Of a stretch of 64,000 nucleotides of DNA, positions 9,160 to 17,878 are shown one piece after another. The position numbers were made by a program, and so were the translations under genes. The DNA comes from Oxalobacteraceae bacterium (GTDB lineage Bacteria; Pseudomonadota; Gammaproteobacteria; Burkholderiales; Burkholderiaceae_D): positions 372,001 through 436,000 of the forward strand of contig CANCDR010000001.1 in NCBI GenBank assembly GCA_947374865.1, read 5' to 3'. Position 1 is the first letter of the stretch; every line of letters begins with the position of its first letter. Under the pieces are notes generated by a model. The model saw nothing but the letters and a program-made list of their open reading frames with translations. It searched no databases and was not told where the DNA came from.

Positions 9160-10419
9160 TCACAATACCGATTCGGAAATGATCTTCCATTGCTGACCTT
9201 CGCGGGCCCAGTACTGACGCCGACGGCTGGTATTTTTTGACTTGCCGAGCTTGGCTTCTTCGGTGAAGGTGCCGACAATTAAGTCGTCCCGGCCAGGGTA
9301 AAGAAACAAGGTCAGATCGCTTAATTTAACGCTGACATTTTTGTTACTGTTGAGGACGGGACCTTGTCTGGCAAACCAGGTAGTCCGATTTTCACCGCGC
9401 TCACTTTTGAAGTCGTTCGAATAATGGGCGAGAACACGCTGTGCATCGAGACTTTCCACATCACGTCGCCAGACTTCCACCAGCTTTTGCGCGCCAGCGC
9501 GGTCACTGGTGGCTTTGGCCTGATTCACAAACTCCAGCTGTTCGGCGATGATCACCGGCGTTTTACCGATCTCGACATTGGCTGTCAATTTATTCAGATC
9601 CTGATTGGTCAGCACGACACAGCCATCTGACGAAAGCGGCGGACGGCTATAGGTTTCTGAAGGAGTGCCATGCAGCCAGATACCCGAGCCGCTGCGACCA
9701 TTAAGTCGATCCCAGTCATTCGGATAATTGATTGGCAGCGCGCCAGAGCCATAAAAATCCGGCAGTCGTGCGCCGGCCAGGCGGCTGGTAATGTAATACA
9801 CGCCGACTGGTGTTTTTTGATCGCCCGCCTTGAGCTTATTGACGCCGAGTTTGCCCTGACTAATGTAGTAATCCGTCATCAGCTTGAGGCGTCCGTCAAG
9901 GTTTTCATACACGTACAAGCGCGAATGACGAGCATCCACGACCAGGACATTTTTCTGATCCGGCCGTAATTGAAGAATGGCGCGCGGTACCAGATCAGGG
10001 TCAGGGCGATTACGCAGCGACTTCAGGCGCACGGTCGCTTCATCGCGTAAATTCTTGAGCTTGTCTTGCGGCGCACTGACTGGTCCGAGCGAATTGACCT
10101 GGCGTGTTTGCATGAGCAAAAGATCGCCACGGAGTAAATGCCCAAGCCGAAAGGTTGGATACGCGGCTACCAGTGCATCGGCGCGCTCGAGGGCGGCGCG
10201 CAGATGGTCGGAGGCGAGCTGTTTGTAAACCTCGATGAGCATCACTTCAGCATCAGGCTTGTTGACCGCCGCTGCAGTGGCAGGTTTATCGACGATGTTA
10301 CGCGAACCGGCAGGCGAGGCCAGACCACATATAAGCACCAGCAGCAGCAGACCGATAACACGCTCCGCACCACAGACGACGCCCAGATTCTTCAGAGGCT
10401 TGATTCGAAAAAAAGACAT
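9160..10419 (-). CDS. L,D-transpeptidase (YkuD) with C-terminal NTF2-like domain
   Basis: A 419-residue exported enzyme. A hydrophobic N-terminal segment (about residues 20-36) serves as signal or anchor. The YkuD domain at about 150-295 carries the catalytic signature: His at 250 in WLHGTPSET and Cys at 267 in SSDGCVVL, the spacing typical of peptidoglycan L,D-transpeptidases. A C-terminal region (about 310-419) ending in RRRQYWAREGQQWKII is an NTF2-like fold of the type seen in Cds6-family L,D-transpeptidases. Expected role: 3-3 crosslinking of murein or attachment of envelope proteins. Its ATG overlaps the TGA of the TPR gene by one base (TGATG), so the two proteins are translationally coupled and probably act together. 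The TPR protein also ends in an NTF2-like segment. Confidence 0.9.
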   Translation of the reverse strand: MSFFRIKPLKNLGVVCGAERVIGLLLLVLICGLASPAGSRNIVDKPATAAAVNKPDAEVMLIEVYKQLASDHLRAALERADALVAAYPTFRLGHLLRGDLLLMQTRQVNSLGPVSAPQDKLKNLRDEATVRLKSLRNRPDPDLVPRAILQLRPDQKNVLVVDARHSRLYVYENLDGRLKLMTDYYISQGKLGVNKLKAGDQKTPVGVYYITSRLAGARLPDFYGSGALPINYPNDWDRLNGRSGSGIWLHGTPSETYSRPPLSSDGCVVLTNQDLNKLTANVEIGKTPVIIAEQLEFVNQAKATSDRAGAQKLVEVWRRDVESLDAQRVLAHYSNDFKSERGENRTTWFARQGPVLNSNKNVSVKLSDLTLFLYPGRDDLIVGTFTEEAKLGKSKNTSRRRQYWAREGQQWKIISESVL

Positions 10420-11531
10420 CAGCTACCCGATCGCTCCTGTTTGATCAGCCATTGTTTTCCCTGTCGGACCAGCACCAGCGTCTTGCGGCTATTCGCTTTC
10501 AGACGATCCGATGAATACACCTGACGGAAATTAACGGTCGCGGTCGTGCCATCAATGGCGACCTGCGGCGTTTCTATCTGGACGCTGATATGGCCCTTGC
10601 CTTGAATCCGCGCCCTGCGATCTTCGGCCCAAGCTTTGCGTGTCATCCCGCTCGGTGTTTGGAAATCTTGGCTGTAGTGATCAAGATAGGCCTTCACGTC
10701 GCGCGCGCTCCAGGATTTAGCCCAGGCGTTGACGGTTTTCATGACGTCTTCTTGTTCGACTTCATTTGACTTGGCTGGTTTGACCGGCTTGACAGGCGCG
10801 CTAGGCTTGACCTGCGCTGCTGCGATCACAGGAGATTGACTGACCTGAACTGGTTTATTAGGCGCGGCGGCGCTGCTGGCTGCTGGCGCAGTCACGGTCG
10901 GCGCGGCGGCGACCGGCTTGGCCACAGCCACTGCCACCGGTGCCGGGACAGGCGGTGCAGGAACAGCCTTGTTATTGGCCGTGCCAATATTGAGCAACAT
11001 GGTGAGCTTGGCTTTGGCGATGCTGTTTTTTGCATCAAGTTGCAAAGCCTTGTCATAAGCCTGACTCGCTAAGCGCGCATGAATATCGCCCAAATTTTCA
11101 TAGGCGGTGGCGTAAGATGGATTGGTACGAATGGCATTATCAAGGGCAGCGCGCGCCTTGTCGTACTGGCCATTGGCGGCGTACAGCACGGCCAGATTAT
11201 TATAGGGCTCGGGCAGTTCAGGAAAATCTTCTGTCAGTTTAGTGAAGATGAGGATAGCTTCCGGCACCTTGTTCATTTCAGTGAGCAGGACACCTTTGAT
11301 GAAACGCATTTGCGGATCGCGCGGCTTTTGAGCGATCAGATTTTCTACCTTCGTCATCGCCTCTGCGTTCTGACCCAGCTTCATGAGTTTTGATACGTCG
11401 GCTAAATCGTCGGCCAACACTGAACCTGCTGACAACAGACCTAACAAACCCAGCACCAGACTCAGGTTCTTCAATGCTGATCGCAGCAGGTTTGGTAATT
11501 TTTTTTGCAGCATGCAGAGAGTCGTATTCAT
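10419..11531 (-). CDS. Periplasmic TPR protein with C-terminal NTF2-like domain
   Basis: A protein of about 370 residues. A signal peptide ends at VLADD, followed by tetratricopeptide repeats (about residues 45-180, e.g. PEPYNNLAVLYAANGQYDKA), an Ala/Pro/Val-rich flexible linker (about 185-250), and a C-terminal domain of about 110 residues (VNAWAKSWSARDVKAYLDHY ... KQWLIKQERSGS) resembling the NTF2-like tail of the neighbouring L,D-transpeptidase. I place the start at ATG 11531; ATG 11513 is an equal alternative, and neither has a clear Shine-Dalgarno. The TPR part probably docks a partner, most simply the coupled L,D-transpeptidase. No known function is recognised for the family. Confidence 0.8.
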   Translation of the reverse strand: MNTTLCMLQKKLPNLLRSALKNLSLVLGLLGLLSAGSVLADDLADVSKLMKLGQNAEAMTKVENLIAQKPRDPQMRFIKGVLLTEMNKVPEAILIFTKLTEDFPELPEPYNNLAVLYAANGQYDKARAALDNAIRTNPSYATAYENLGDIHARLASQAYDKALQLDAKNSIAKAKLTMLLNIGTANNKAVPAPPVPAPVAVAVAKPVAAAPTVTAPAASSAAAPNKPVQVSQSPVIAAAQVKPSAPVKPVKPAKSNEVEQEDVMKTVNAWAKSWSARDVKAYLDHYSQDFQTPSGMTRKAWAEDRRARIQGKGHISVQIETPQVAIDGTTATVNFRQVYSSDRLKANSRKTLVLVRQGKQWLIKQERSGS

Positions 11532-11655
11532 CAAAATCGTTATGGTGATAAGAAGTAGAAATAATCGTGTGAATCGTTTATGCGTACTGCAAGGCATTGC
11601 GGATTCTAACCGCAGTCCGGTAATTGCGCCATTGGGCAAAAAACAAAGATAAAAT

Positions 11656-14600
11656 TCAGGGCATCTTCCCAGTCACAACGGTCTTTTTTCCTGCAGGCTC
11701 AGCAGGTACAGGCTGCAGGTCATAACTAAAACGTAAAGGTGCATTGCCATTATCAGACGACGAACGCACGCTGGGTGCGGGGCTGGTCGCAATTTTGTCC
11801 GTTTTCGGTGCAGAAAACGGACTCAGCAAGGTCTCCCCGTCGTAGTGAGCAATCAGGCCGATACCAGCGGCCACCACCAGTATCCCTGCGGCTAACCCAC
11901 CAAGTAAGCGCGGATGACGCAAGCCCCCACTGCGTGGCGGCGTTACTTGAACTTCTGCCAGCAGCGCCAGAGCACGAACACGCCAGCCGGCAAAGGCCGA
12001 AGTGCGCTGAGAAAATTTTTCGATAACCGCCTCGGCAGCCGCACGCGCATCGGCTTCTTCCCGCTCATATCGAACCCTTAGTCGCTCGGCGTGCTCGCTC
12101 GCTTCCAACGCGGCGGCTGCCTTTTGGCGGGCCACCTCGACGGCCTGCACTTCGGCAGTCAGCCGCTCATTTTCGGCTTGACGTAACAAAGTCTCGGCGA
12201 TGGCGCGCTGGGCTGCTGCATCGGCATTTTTGCGTTCCAGATGCTGGCGCACCAGGGCTTGTTCCTCGGCGGTCTGTTCGGCCAGGGTGGCTGCCTGTAT
12301 CGCTTGTAGCGTCTGCAATTCTGCTTCGACGCGCGCCGCTTCCATGAGCGCCTTGCGCTCGGATTCCTGCGCTGCCTGCTGAGCCAGGCTGGCTGCCTGA
12401 CGTTCTGCCTGCGCTGTTTCTTGCGTTGTTTGGAGTAGTCTGTGTTCAGCCGCTGCCCTTTCCTCGCTGGCGACACGGGCTTCGCGCTGGGCTAACAAAT
12501 GGGCCTGCATCAGACGGGCATATTCTTGCTCGGAGGCGGCCCGCTGTTGCATCTCGAGGGCGGCTTGTTCTTCGGCCTGGCGTTTTATCGTGAGCGCTTC
12601 GAGTTCCAAACGTTCAGCCTGCTGACGCTCCGCTTCGTAGGCCAGCTGCTGTTGCAGTGTGCTGGCAGCTTGCAGCTCTATGTCGGCCCGTTCGCGCTGG
12701 ACCTGCTCGAGCTGCGCCGCATCACGCGCCTGCCGCTGGGCTGCCATGGCAGCTTCTTGTTCGGCGGTGGCCTGGCTAGCTACTTTATTGAGAATTTCCT
12801 GTTCGGCTGTATTGCGGGCTTCGACAGCGAGTCGATGGGTCAGATCAGCGGCTTCTCGCTGACGCAATAATTCGGCTTGTTCGGCATCGGCCTGTGCACG
12901 CTTCTGGGCTTGTTCTGCGGCGTCTTCTTGCGCACTGCGTTTTTGCAAAACTAACTCCAGAGCATGCTGTTCTGCCTGCTGTCTTTCCTGCTCTGTCCGT
13001 GCCAGTAACGCCACTTCCTGGGCGTGACGTTCAGCCAATGCGGCACGTTGTGTGGCCGCTTCGGTCCGCTCTGCTTCGGCCTTTAAAGCGCGCTGCTCAT
13101 CGACTGCGCATGCTTCCAGTGCAGCCCGTTCACGCTGCTGTTCCTGCATGCGCGCGCGGTGCAATTCTGCCTGCTGCTCTTCTGCCCGGACACGCTCCTG
13201 GGCGGCAAATAACAGCGCTTCTTCGGAACGGTTTTTGTCTTGGATGCTTTCGAGAACACGCAATTCAGTTTGCGCGTTTTCACGTTCCAAGCGCGTCTGT
13301 TCGACTTTTTCGCGTGCCAATTCCAAGGCGGTATGTGCGGTCTGTCTTTGGATTTCCAGCTGCGCGCGATTTTGTTCGAGTACGGTGCGCGCGGCGAGCG
13401 CCTCGACCTTCACGGCCCGCTGTTGATCTTGAATGGCTTGTTCCTGCAAACGCAGTAGTTCGGCCTGCTGACGCTCAGCGACTAACAAGGCTTCCTGCTC
13501 AGCCTGTACGCGCTGCTCGATCAGATATTTTTGCTCGCTTGCCTCGAGTGCTGCCTGCACCGCCGCAGCGCGCTGCTGCTCTGCCTGCAAGAGTTTTTCT
13601 TGCTGCTCGAGTGCTAGCTGCTCTTTGGAGGCGCGATGACGCTCGACCTTGGCTTGCGCCACAGCGAGTTTGGCTTTCTGCATTGCCGCCTGCGCAGCCT
13701 TGATCTGCATGTCTGCCTGATCAGCGGCCTGCTCGACTTCAAGCGCTCTTGCCTCGCTCAGTGCTTCTTCGGCCATGCGGATGCTGATATCGGCCTGTTC
13801 ACGCAAACGCAGAACATTCGCCTGGGCTAATTCAAGCTCGGCGCGCTCGGCAGCGGCTTCTGCTGCAGCCTCTTCGGCACGCACTTTTTCTTTTAATGCT
13901 TCGAGTACGCGTTGTTCATTTTCGGCGCGCGCATTTTCTGCTTGGGCCTGCTCGAGCGCGATACGCGCCGCTTCGCTTGCTTCATCGGCCTTTTGACGCG
14001 CTGTATCGGTCAGATTCACCGCCAACTTGAGCGCTTCCTGTTCTGCGGCGACGCTCACGGCCGCCATGCGCGCAGCCTCGCGCTCCTCTTCGAGACGCTC
14101 AAGGGCAATTTCACGGGCGCGGTTTTCTTGCTGCAGGCGCTCAAGCGCCAAGGCAGCGGCTTCTTTTTCGATCTCGAGGCGCAGCTTGGCCTCTTCCTCG
14201 GCTCGCTGTTCGGATGCAACGCGGGCCGCGGATTGGGCATCCGCCATTTGTTCGGCTTCGACACGGGCAATCGCGACGGTCTGCAGCTGACGTTCCGTCA
14301 CCAGTCGCGCTTCGGTCGCGATACGAATACGCTCTTCGGCATCGCGACGCGCAATGGCGGCGACGGCGGTCATTTTTTCGGCATGCTCACGCCGTTTGGC
14401 TGATTCCTTGAGCTCCATATCCGCCTGCAGACGCAAACGGATGGCGTCCAGGGCACGCCGTTCGGATTCTGCGCGCGCATTGGCGCTGGCTTCCTGTTCC
14501 TGTTCGGCGCGGGCGCGCGCACGGGCACCTTCGCGTGCATGCACCTCTGCCGGAACGCGTGCAAGTTCTGACTCCAACGCCAGTGCTTCTGCATGCTCAC

Positions 14601-15372
14601 GCTGCATGGCTAATTCGAGCGCCTCACTGCGGGCTATCGCCAGTGCTTCGGAAGTCTGGCGTGCTTCCTTGTCGGTGCGTTCGCTCTCGCGTGCTAGGTC
14701 ATTGATACGTTCTTCGGCGCGCGCGCGGGCTTCGGCTTCACGTTTCGCCGCTTCGGCAGAGGCGATGCGTTCGGCAGCCTGACGGCGCGTGACTTCGGTT
14801 TCGCGCGCTAGCAGCTCGGCGGCTTGCGACATTCTTTCGGTGAGCAAGGTATCGGCGGCGATTTGTTCTGCCACACGCTTGCGCGTATCGTGTTCGGCCT
14901 TGGCGCGTTCGATGGCGAGCAGACCGATTTGATTATCGGCTTCGGCGCGGGCGCGCAATTCGGCGATTTCCTGATTGACGGCTTCGGTTCTGGCTTCACT
15001 GGCAACGCGAGCCAAACGCTCTGCCTCAAGACGTTCCTGACTACTGGCGATCGCGACTTCGGCTGCCTGAGCATTCCTGAGTGCTTCTGCAGTCGCGGCA
15101 GAATCGATGCGGGCACGGTCTTCGGCCAATGCGCGCGCGCGGGTTTCTGCCAGCGCGCGGTTCTCGGCGGCGACAGTGGCTTTTGCTTCCGATTCAACGC
15201 GCGCAATGGCATTACGAATAGATTTGATATCCACAGCACCGCCGGCCGAAGTCGATGTCGGCGGCGCTTCCTTGGGCGCAGGGGAATAAGGGTTCAATCC
15301 CGGCCCGGCGTCCTCGTCGTCGAGGTCAATTCGGAGCGACGTATCGTGCAGCGAATCGTTAATGGGGTCCAT
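11656..15372 (-). CDS. Giant Ala/Glu/Arg coiled-coil protein with C-terminal membrane anchor
   Basis: A 1238-residue protein I cannot assign to a named family. Residues 1-50 are acidic and Pro-rich. About 50-1120 are an almost unbroken charged helix of Ala, Glu, Arg, Gln and Lys with frequent RAxAE and AEQ patterns and no Gly or Pro. A single membrane segment lies at about 1156-1177 (LLGGLAAGILVVAAGIGLIA), then a Ser/Pro-rich tail of about 60 residues. With no signal peptide, the topology should be long helix in the cytoplasm, tail outside. As one continuous helix it could reach about 160 nm, or fold as a multimeric rod. GGAG stands 9-10 nt before the ATG. It is transcribed toward the TPR and L,D-transpeptidase genes, suggesting a scaffold tied to cell-wall remodelling. 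TolA-like and SMC-like proteins share only composition. Long antisense frames across it are compositional artefacts. Confidence 0.9.
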   Translation of the reverse strand: MDPINDSLHDTSLRIDLDDEDAGPGLNPYSPAPKEAPPTSTSAGGAVDIKSIRNAIARVESEAKATVAAENRALAETRARALAEDRARIDSAATAEALRNAQAAEVAIASSQERLEAERLARVASEARTEAVNQEIAELRARAEADNQIGLLAIERAKAEHDTRKRVAEQIAADTLLTERMSQAAELLARETEVTRRQAAERIASAEAAKREAEARARAEERINDLARESERTDKEARQTSEALAIARSEALELAMQREHAEALALESELARVPAEVHAREGARARARAEQEQEASANARAESERRALDAIRLRLQADMELKESAKRREHAEKMTAVAAIARRDAEERIRIATEARLVTERQLQTVAIARVEAEQMADAQSAARVASEQRAEEEAKLRLEIEKEAAALALERLQQENRAREIALERLEEEREAARMAAVSVAAEQEALKLAVNLTDTARQKADEASEAARIALEQAQAENARAENEQRVLEALKEKVRAEEAAAEAAAERAELELAQANVLRLREQADISIRMAEEALSEARALEVEQAADQADMQIKAAQAAMQKAKLAVAQAKVERHRASKEQLALEQQEKLLQAEQQRAAAVQAALEASEQKYLIEQRVQAEQEALLVAERQQAELLRLQEQAIQDQQRAVKVEALAARTVLEQNRAQLEIQRQTAHTALELAREKVEQTRLERENAQTELRVLESIQDKNRSEEALLFAAQERVRAEEQQAELHRARMQEQQRERAALEACAVDEQRALKAEAERTEAATQRAALAERHAQEVALLARTEQERQQAEQHALELVLQKRSAQEDAAEQAQKRAQADAEQAELLRQREAADLTHRLAVEARNTAEQEILNKVASQATAEQEAAMAAQRQARDAAQLEQVQRERADIELQAASTLQQQLAYEAERQQAERLELEALTIKRQAEEQAALEMQQRAASEQEYARLMQAHLLAQREARVASEERAAAEHRLLQTTQETAQAERQAASLAQQAAQESERKALMEAARVEAELQTLQAIQAATLAEQTAEEQALVRQHLERKNADAAAQRAIAETLLRQAENERLTAEVQAVEVARQKAAAALEASEHAERLRVRYEREEADARAAAEAVIEKFSQRTSAFAGWRVRALALLAEVQVTPPRSGGLRHPRLLGGLAAGILVVAAGIGLIAHYDGETLLSPFSAPKTDKIATSPAPSVRSSSDNGNAPLRFSYDLQPVPAEPAGKKTVVTGKMP

Positions 15373-15436
15373 GGAAAAAACTCCGGCTTTGTGATCGTTT
15401 AGACAAGCTGGCGCCGTCGAAATGAATAAAAGCCTT

Positions 15437-15467
15437 ATTCTAAAGCTATGGCGGGCTTAATTGTCAT
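15437..15467 (-). promoter_or_regulatory. Possible sigma-70 promoter for the coiled-coil operon
   Basis: On the minus strand TAGAAT (15442-15437) is preceded by ATGACA (15467-15462) at a rather long 19-bp spacing; TGACAA at 18 bp is an alternative. It lies about 65 bp upstream of the coiled-coil start codon. Sequence resemblance only. Confidence 0.3.
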
Positions 15468-15553
15468 TATTTACCAGGGTAAAAATGGCTTAGTTCCGGG
15501 TCTTGGATCGCGGCCTGCGATTCTTGTTCTGCGGCCCGCCATCAGATCCGACT

Positions 15554-17725
15554 TCAATTACCGGGATGGTAAATGCGCTCGCCTGCGCGCAGCACATCTT
15601 CGCGATAGAACAATACATCCCTGAATTCACCTCTGGCATACAGCTCGGCCTGGTCACTGAAATGGCGCGATGCCGGATCGCCGCTCTGACCACCGGCCAT
15701 AATCGCCTTAGAATGAATACGCGGCCCGAACTCCACCGCCGCCACAAAGCTGTTACCTCGGGTGCCATAAATTTTGCGCGTTTTCAGCGGTGCCGTGACG
15801 CCAAACGCCGCCAGCGAACCCCAGTTTGCGGAGGCAAAGGCGACCGGCAGGCTCGGTTTGCTGTCATCAAAGCTGGCGACGATGTCGTCATTGAGGCGCT
15901 GGAAACGGTTAATCTCGCCCCACGCTGTCTTCCAGCTGCCGAATTGACGCGTCAGCTTATTTGTGGCTGCAACCAGTGCCGTTAATTTTTGCTTTCCCGA
16001 AGTCGATTGGGCGATGTGCGAGACTAGGGCCAGCGCATTGTCATCTTCCTGTTTTTTGACCACTGCCTGTAATTCCTGCGCCCAGTAAATCGCCAGTGAG
16101 GTCGCGACAGAGCTGGTGGAATAGCGCAGATCCCAGCCACGCAGGGTCTCAATCTGCTCCATCAGGGCCGACCATAGCGGGTCGCTCAGCGGCAGTGCCG
16201 CATAAGCTTCCATGAGCGGCGGCAGGAGTTCCTCAAAGCCGGTCAGATGATTATCGTAGGCGGCAGCGATCAGACTATCGAGACTGAAACTTTTTTGTTT
16301 TTCCAGTACCCGCAGCGCATGAATGCCGCGTGAGTTCTCCGGCAGGGTCCACATGTAATCCGGATAGTGTTCGCGTTTCGGGCTATTGATGCCGGCTGCT
16401 GAAAATGGCCAGTTATTGGTATTCTGGATCCAGCCGTTGGGGGGATTGAGCAGATGAATGCTCTCCTCGACCGTATGCAAGCCCTTCCATTCGGTGGCTG
16501 GATTACTACCATCGACCGGCTTTTTCCAGTTAAACCGGGTATCACGCACAGGGATGAAATTGCCGTGAAAGTAGGCGATGTTACCCGCGTTGTCGGCATA
16601 CACCGTATTGTTGGAGGAATTGGTACGCAGTTTCATAACCTCGACAAATGAACGATAGCCCGTGGTCTTGGTGCGCAGATAAGATTGACGCAATGCGCGC
16701 AGGGGTTCGTTCATCAGCTTGACGCTCATCCATTTGCCGCCCTCGCTGCGCACGATCGGTCCGTGATGACTGAAATAGGCGGTCACTTCCTTCGTCCGCA
16801 TCCCCTCTGCGCTGTAGTAAGGCAGACTGATTTTGCGCGACTTGAAGGGCTTCATGCCATGACCGTATTTGTAAAACAGCGCGCCATTTTTTTCGATCAC
16901 GGTTTCTGCATACTCATCGATCACATCGCCGCCGCCGGAGGTATGCATCCAGCCATTTTTTTCATTGAAACCCTGATAGATAAAAAACTGACCCCAAGTG
17001 ACGGCGCCATAGGCATTCAAACCTTCTTCGCTCACCATCTGCGCCTCACCACGGAAATAAAAGGAGGTATGCGGATTAATCATCAGCAAAGCGTTTCCGG
17101 AAGCGCTTTTGGCCGGTGCAATCGCAAAGCCATTGGAACCCTGCGGCTCCAGCGCGCGCGAAGGACGATCAACTTGCGCGATGTCTTCTTTGCCTGCGCC
17201 GTAAAAGGCCTGCAGCTGTTTGAGCGAGACATCTTCAATATCGCCACCGATACTGCCCTCGGTAAAGGACAAGGCCATCCACGGTTCAAAATGGCGAATC
17301 AATTTGGGCTGCACCTGCGGATGTTTAGCCAGGTAAAAGTTCAGGCCATCGGCAAAGGCCGTCATTAACTTTTGCAGCCAGGCCGGACTGGCACGATATT
17401 GCGCCTGCAGATTTGCCGGATCAATAAATAATTTCATGCGCAGATCACGATAAATCTCCGCCTCGCCATTGACCTCTGCCAGACGACCCATGGCGTTGAT
17501 ATAGTTCATTTCAATGCGGTTGAAATCATCCTCGGCATGCGCATACAGTAAACCAAATACCGCATCGGCATCGGTCTTGCCGTAGACGTGAGGAATACCC
17601 CACTGATCACGAATAATCGTCACCCTGCTGGCCTGCTGCTCCCAGCGCGCCAAATCATTACTGGGATTAGCGGCGGATGCCAAGGCGCTGCATCCGAGCG
17701 CAAACAAAAAAAGAAGTGGTTTCAT
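15554..17725 (-). CDS. Penicillin acylase family Ntn-hydrolase, exported
   Basis: A 723-residue precursor of the penicillin/AHL/aculeacin acylase family, which cleaves amide bonds of N-acylated small molecules. A signal peptide (about residues 1-19, ending LASAAN) directs export. The alpha-chain motif VTIIRDQWGIPHVYG is followed by the autoprocessing site, with the expected nucleophile Ser near residue 197 in QGSNGFAIA and the oxyanion/Asn region NPHTSF. The family is self-cleaved into alpha and beta chains after spacer removal. The start at 17725 is chosen because it gives a clean signal peptide; upstream in-frame codons only add low-quality sequence. Substrate is unknown: acyl-homoserine lactones, N-acyl amino acids or beta-lactams are all possible. 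It is divergent from an exported amidohydrolase gene 153 bp away. Confidence 0.9.
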   Translation of the reverse strand: MKPLLFLFALGCSALASAANPSNDLARWEQQASRVTIIRDQWGIPHVYGKTDADAVFGLLYAHAEDDFNRIEMNYINAMGRLAEVNGEAEIYRDLRMKLFIDPANLQAQYRASPAWLQKLMTAFADGLNFYLAKHPQVQPKLIRHFEPWMALSFTEGSIGGDIEDVSLKQLQAFYGAGKEDIAQVDRPSRALEPQGSNGFAIAPAKSASGNALLMINPHTSFYFRGEAQMVSEEGLNAYGAVTWGQFFIYQGFNEKNGWMHTSGGGDVIDEYAETVIEKNGALFYKYGHGMKPFKSRKISLPYYSAEGMRTKEVTAYFSHHGPIVRSEGGKWMSVKLMNEPLRALRQSYLRTKTTGYRSFVEVMKLRTNSSNNTVYADNAGNIAYFHGNFIPVRDTRFNWKKPVDGSNPATEWKGLHTVEESIHLLNPPNGWIQNTNNWPFSAAGINSPKREHYPDYMWTLPENSRGIHALRVLEKQKSFSLDSLIAAAYDNHLTGFEELLPPLMEAYAALPLSDPLWSALMEQIETLRGWDLRYSTSSVATSLAIYWAQELQAVVKKQEDDNALALVSHIAQSTSGKQKLTALVAATNKLTRQFGSWKTAWGEINRFQRLNDDIVASFDDSKPSLPVAFASANWGSLAAFGVTAPLKTRKIYGTRGNSFVAAVEFGPRIHSKAIMAGGQSGDPASRHFSDQAELYARGEFRDVLFYREDVLRAGERIYHPGN

Positions 17726-17878
17726 GGGGTTCGAGGGATGAAAACAAACAGGATTGGAAATATTGCATGGCATTTGCCCATGCATGAGCTCATGCATGCT
17801 GACACGAATAATAATGATGAGCAATATCAAAAGCGGCAATTTCCGCTACCATTCATTGAATCAACCCTCTGAAAGTAG

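Noticed and set aside
12894-13703. 269-residue plus-strand frame opposite the coiled-coil gene
   Set aside because: It is antisense to the repetitive Ala/Glu/Arg codons of the 1238-residue gene and has biased, structureless composition.
13000-15000. SMC/TolA identity for the coiled-coil protein
   Set aside because: No ATPase head motifs and no TolA C-terminal domain; similarity is compositional only.
15280-15310. tRNA-like GGTTCAATCC box
   Set aside because: It lies inside the coiled-coil coding sequence and no cloverleaf can be built around it.
14824-15402. 192-residue plus-strand frame rich in Gly/Phe/Cys
   Set aside because: Also an antisense by-product of the coiled-coil gene; no ribosome-binding site.
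17725-17839. N-terminal extension of the acylase
   Set aside because: It would bury the clear signal peptide that begins at 17725.
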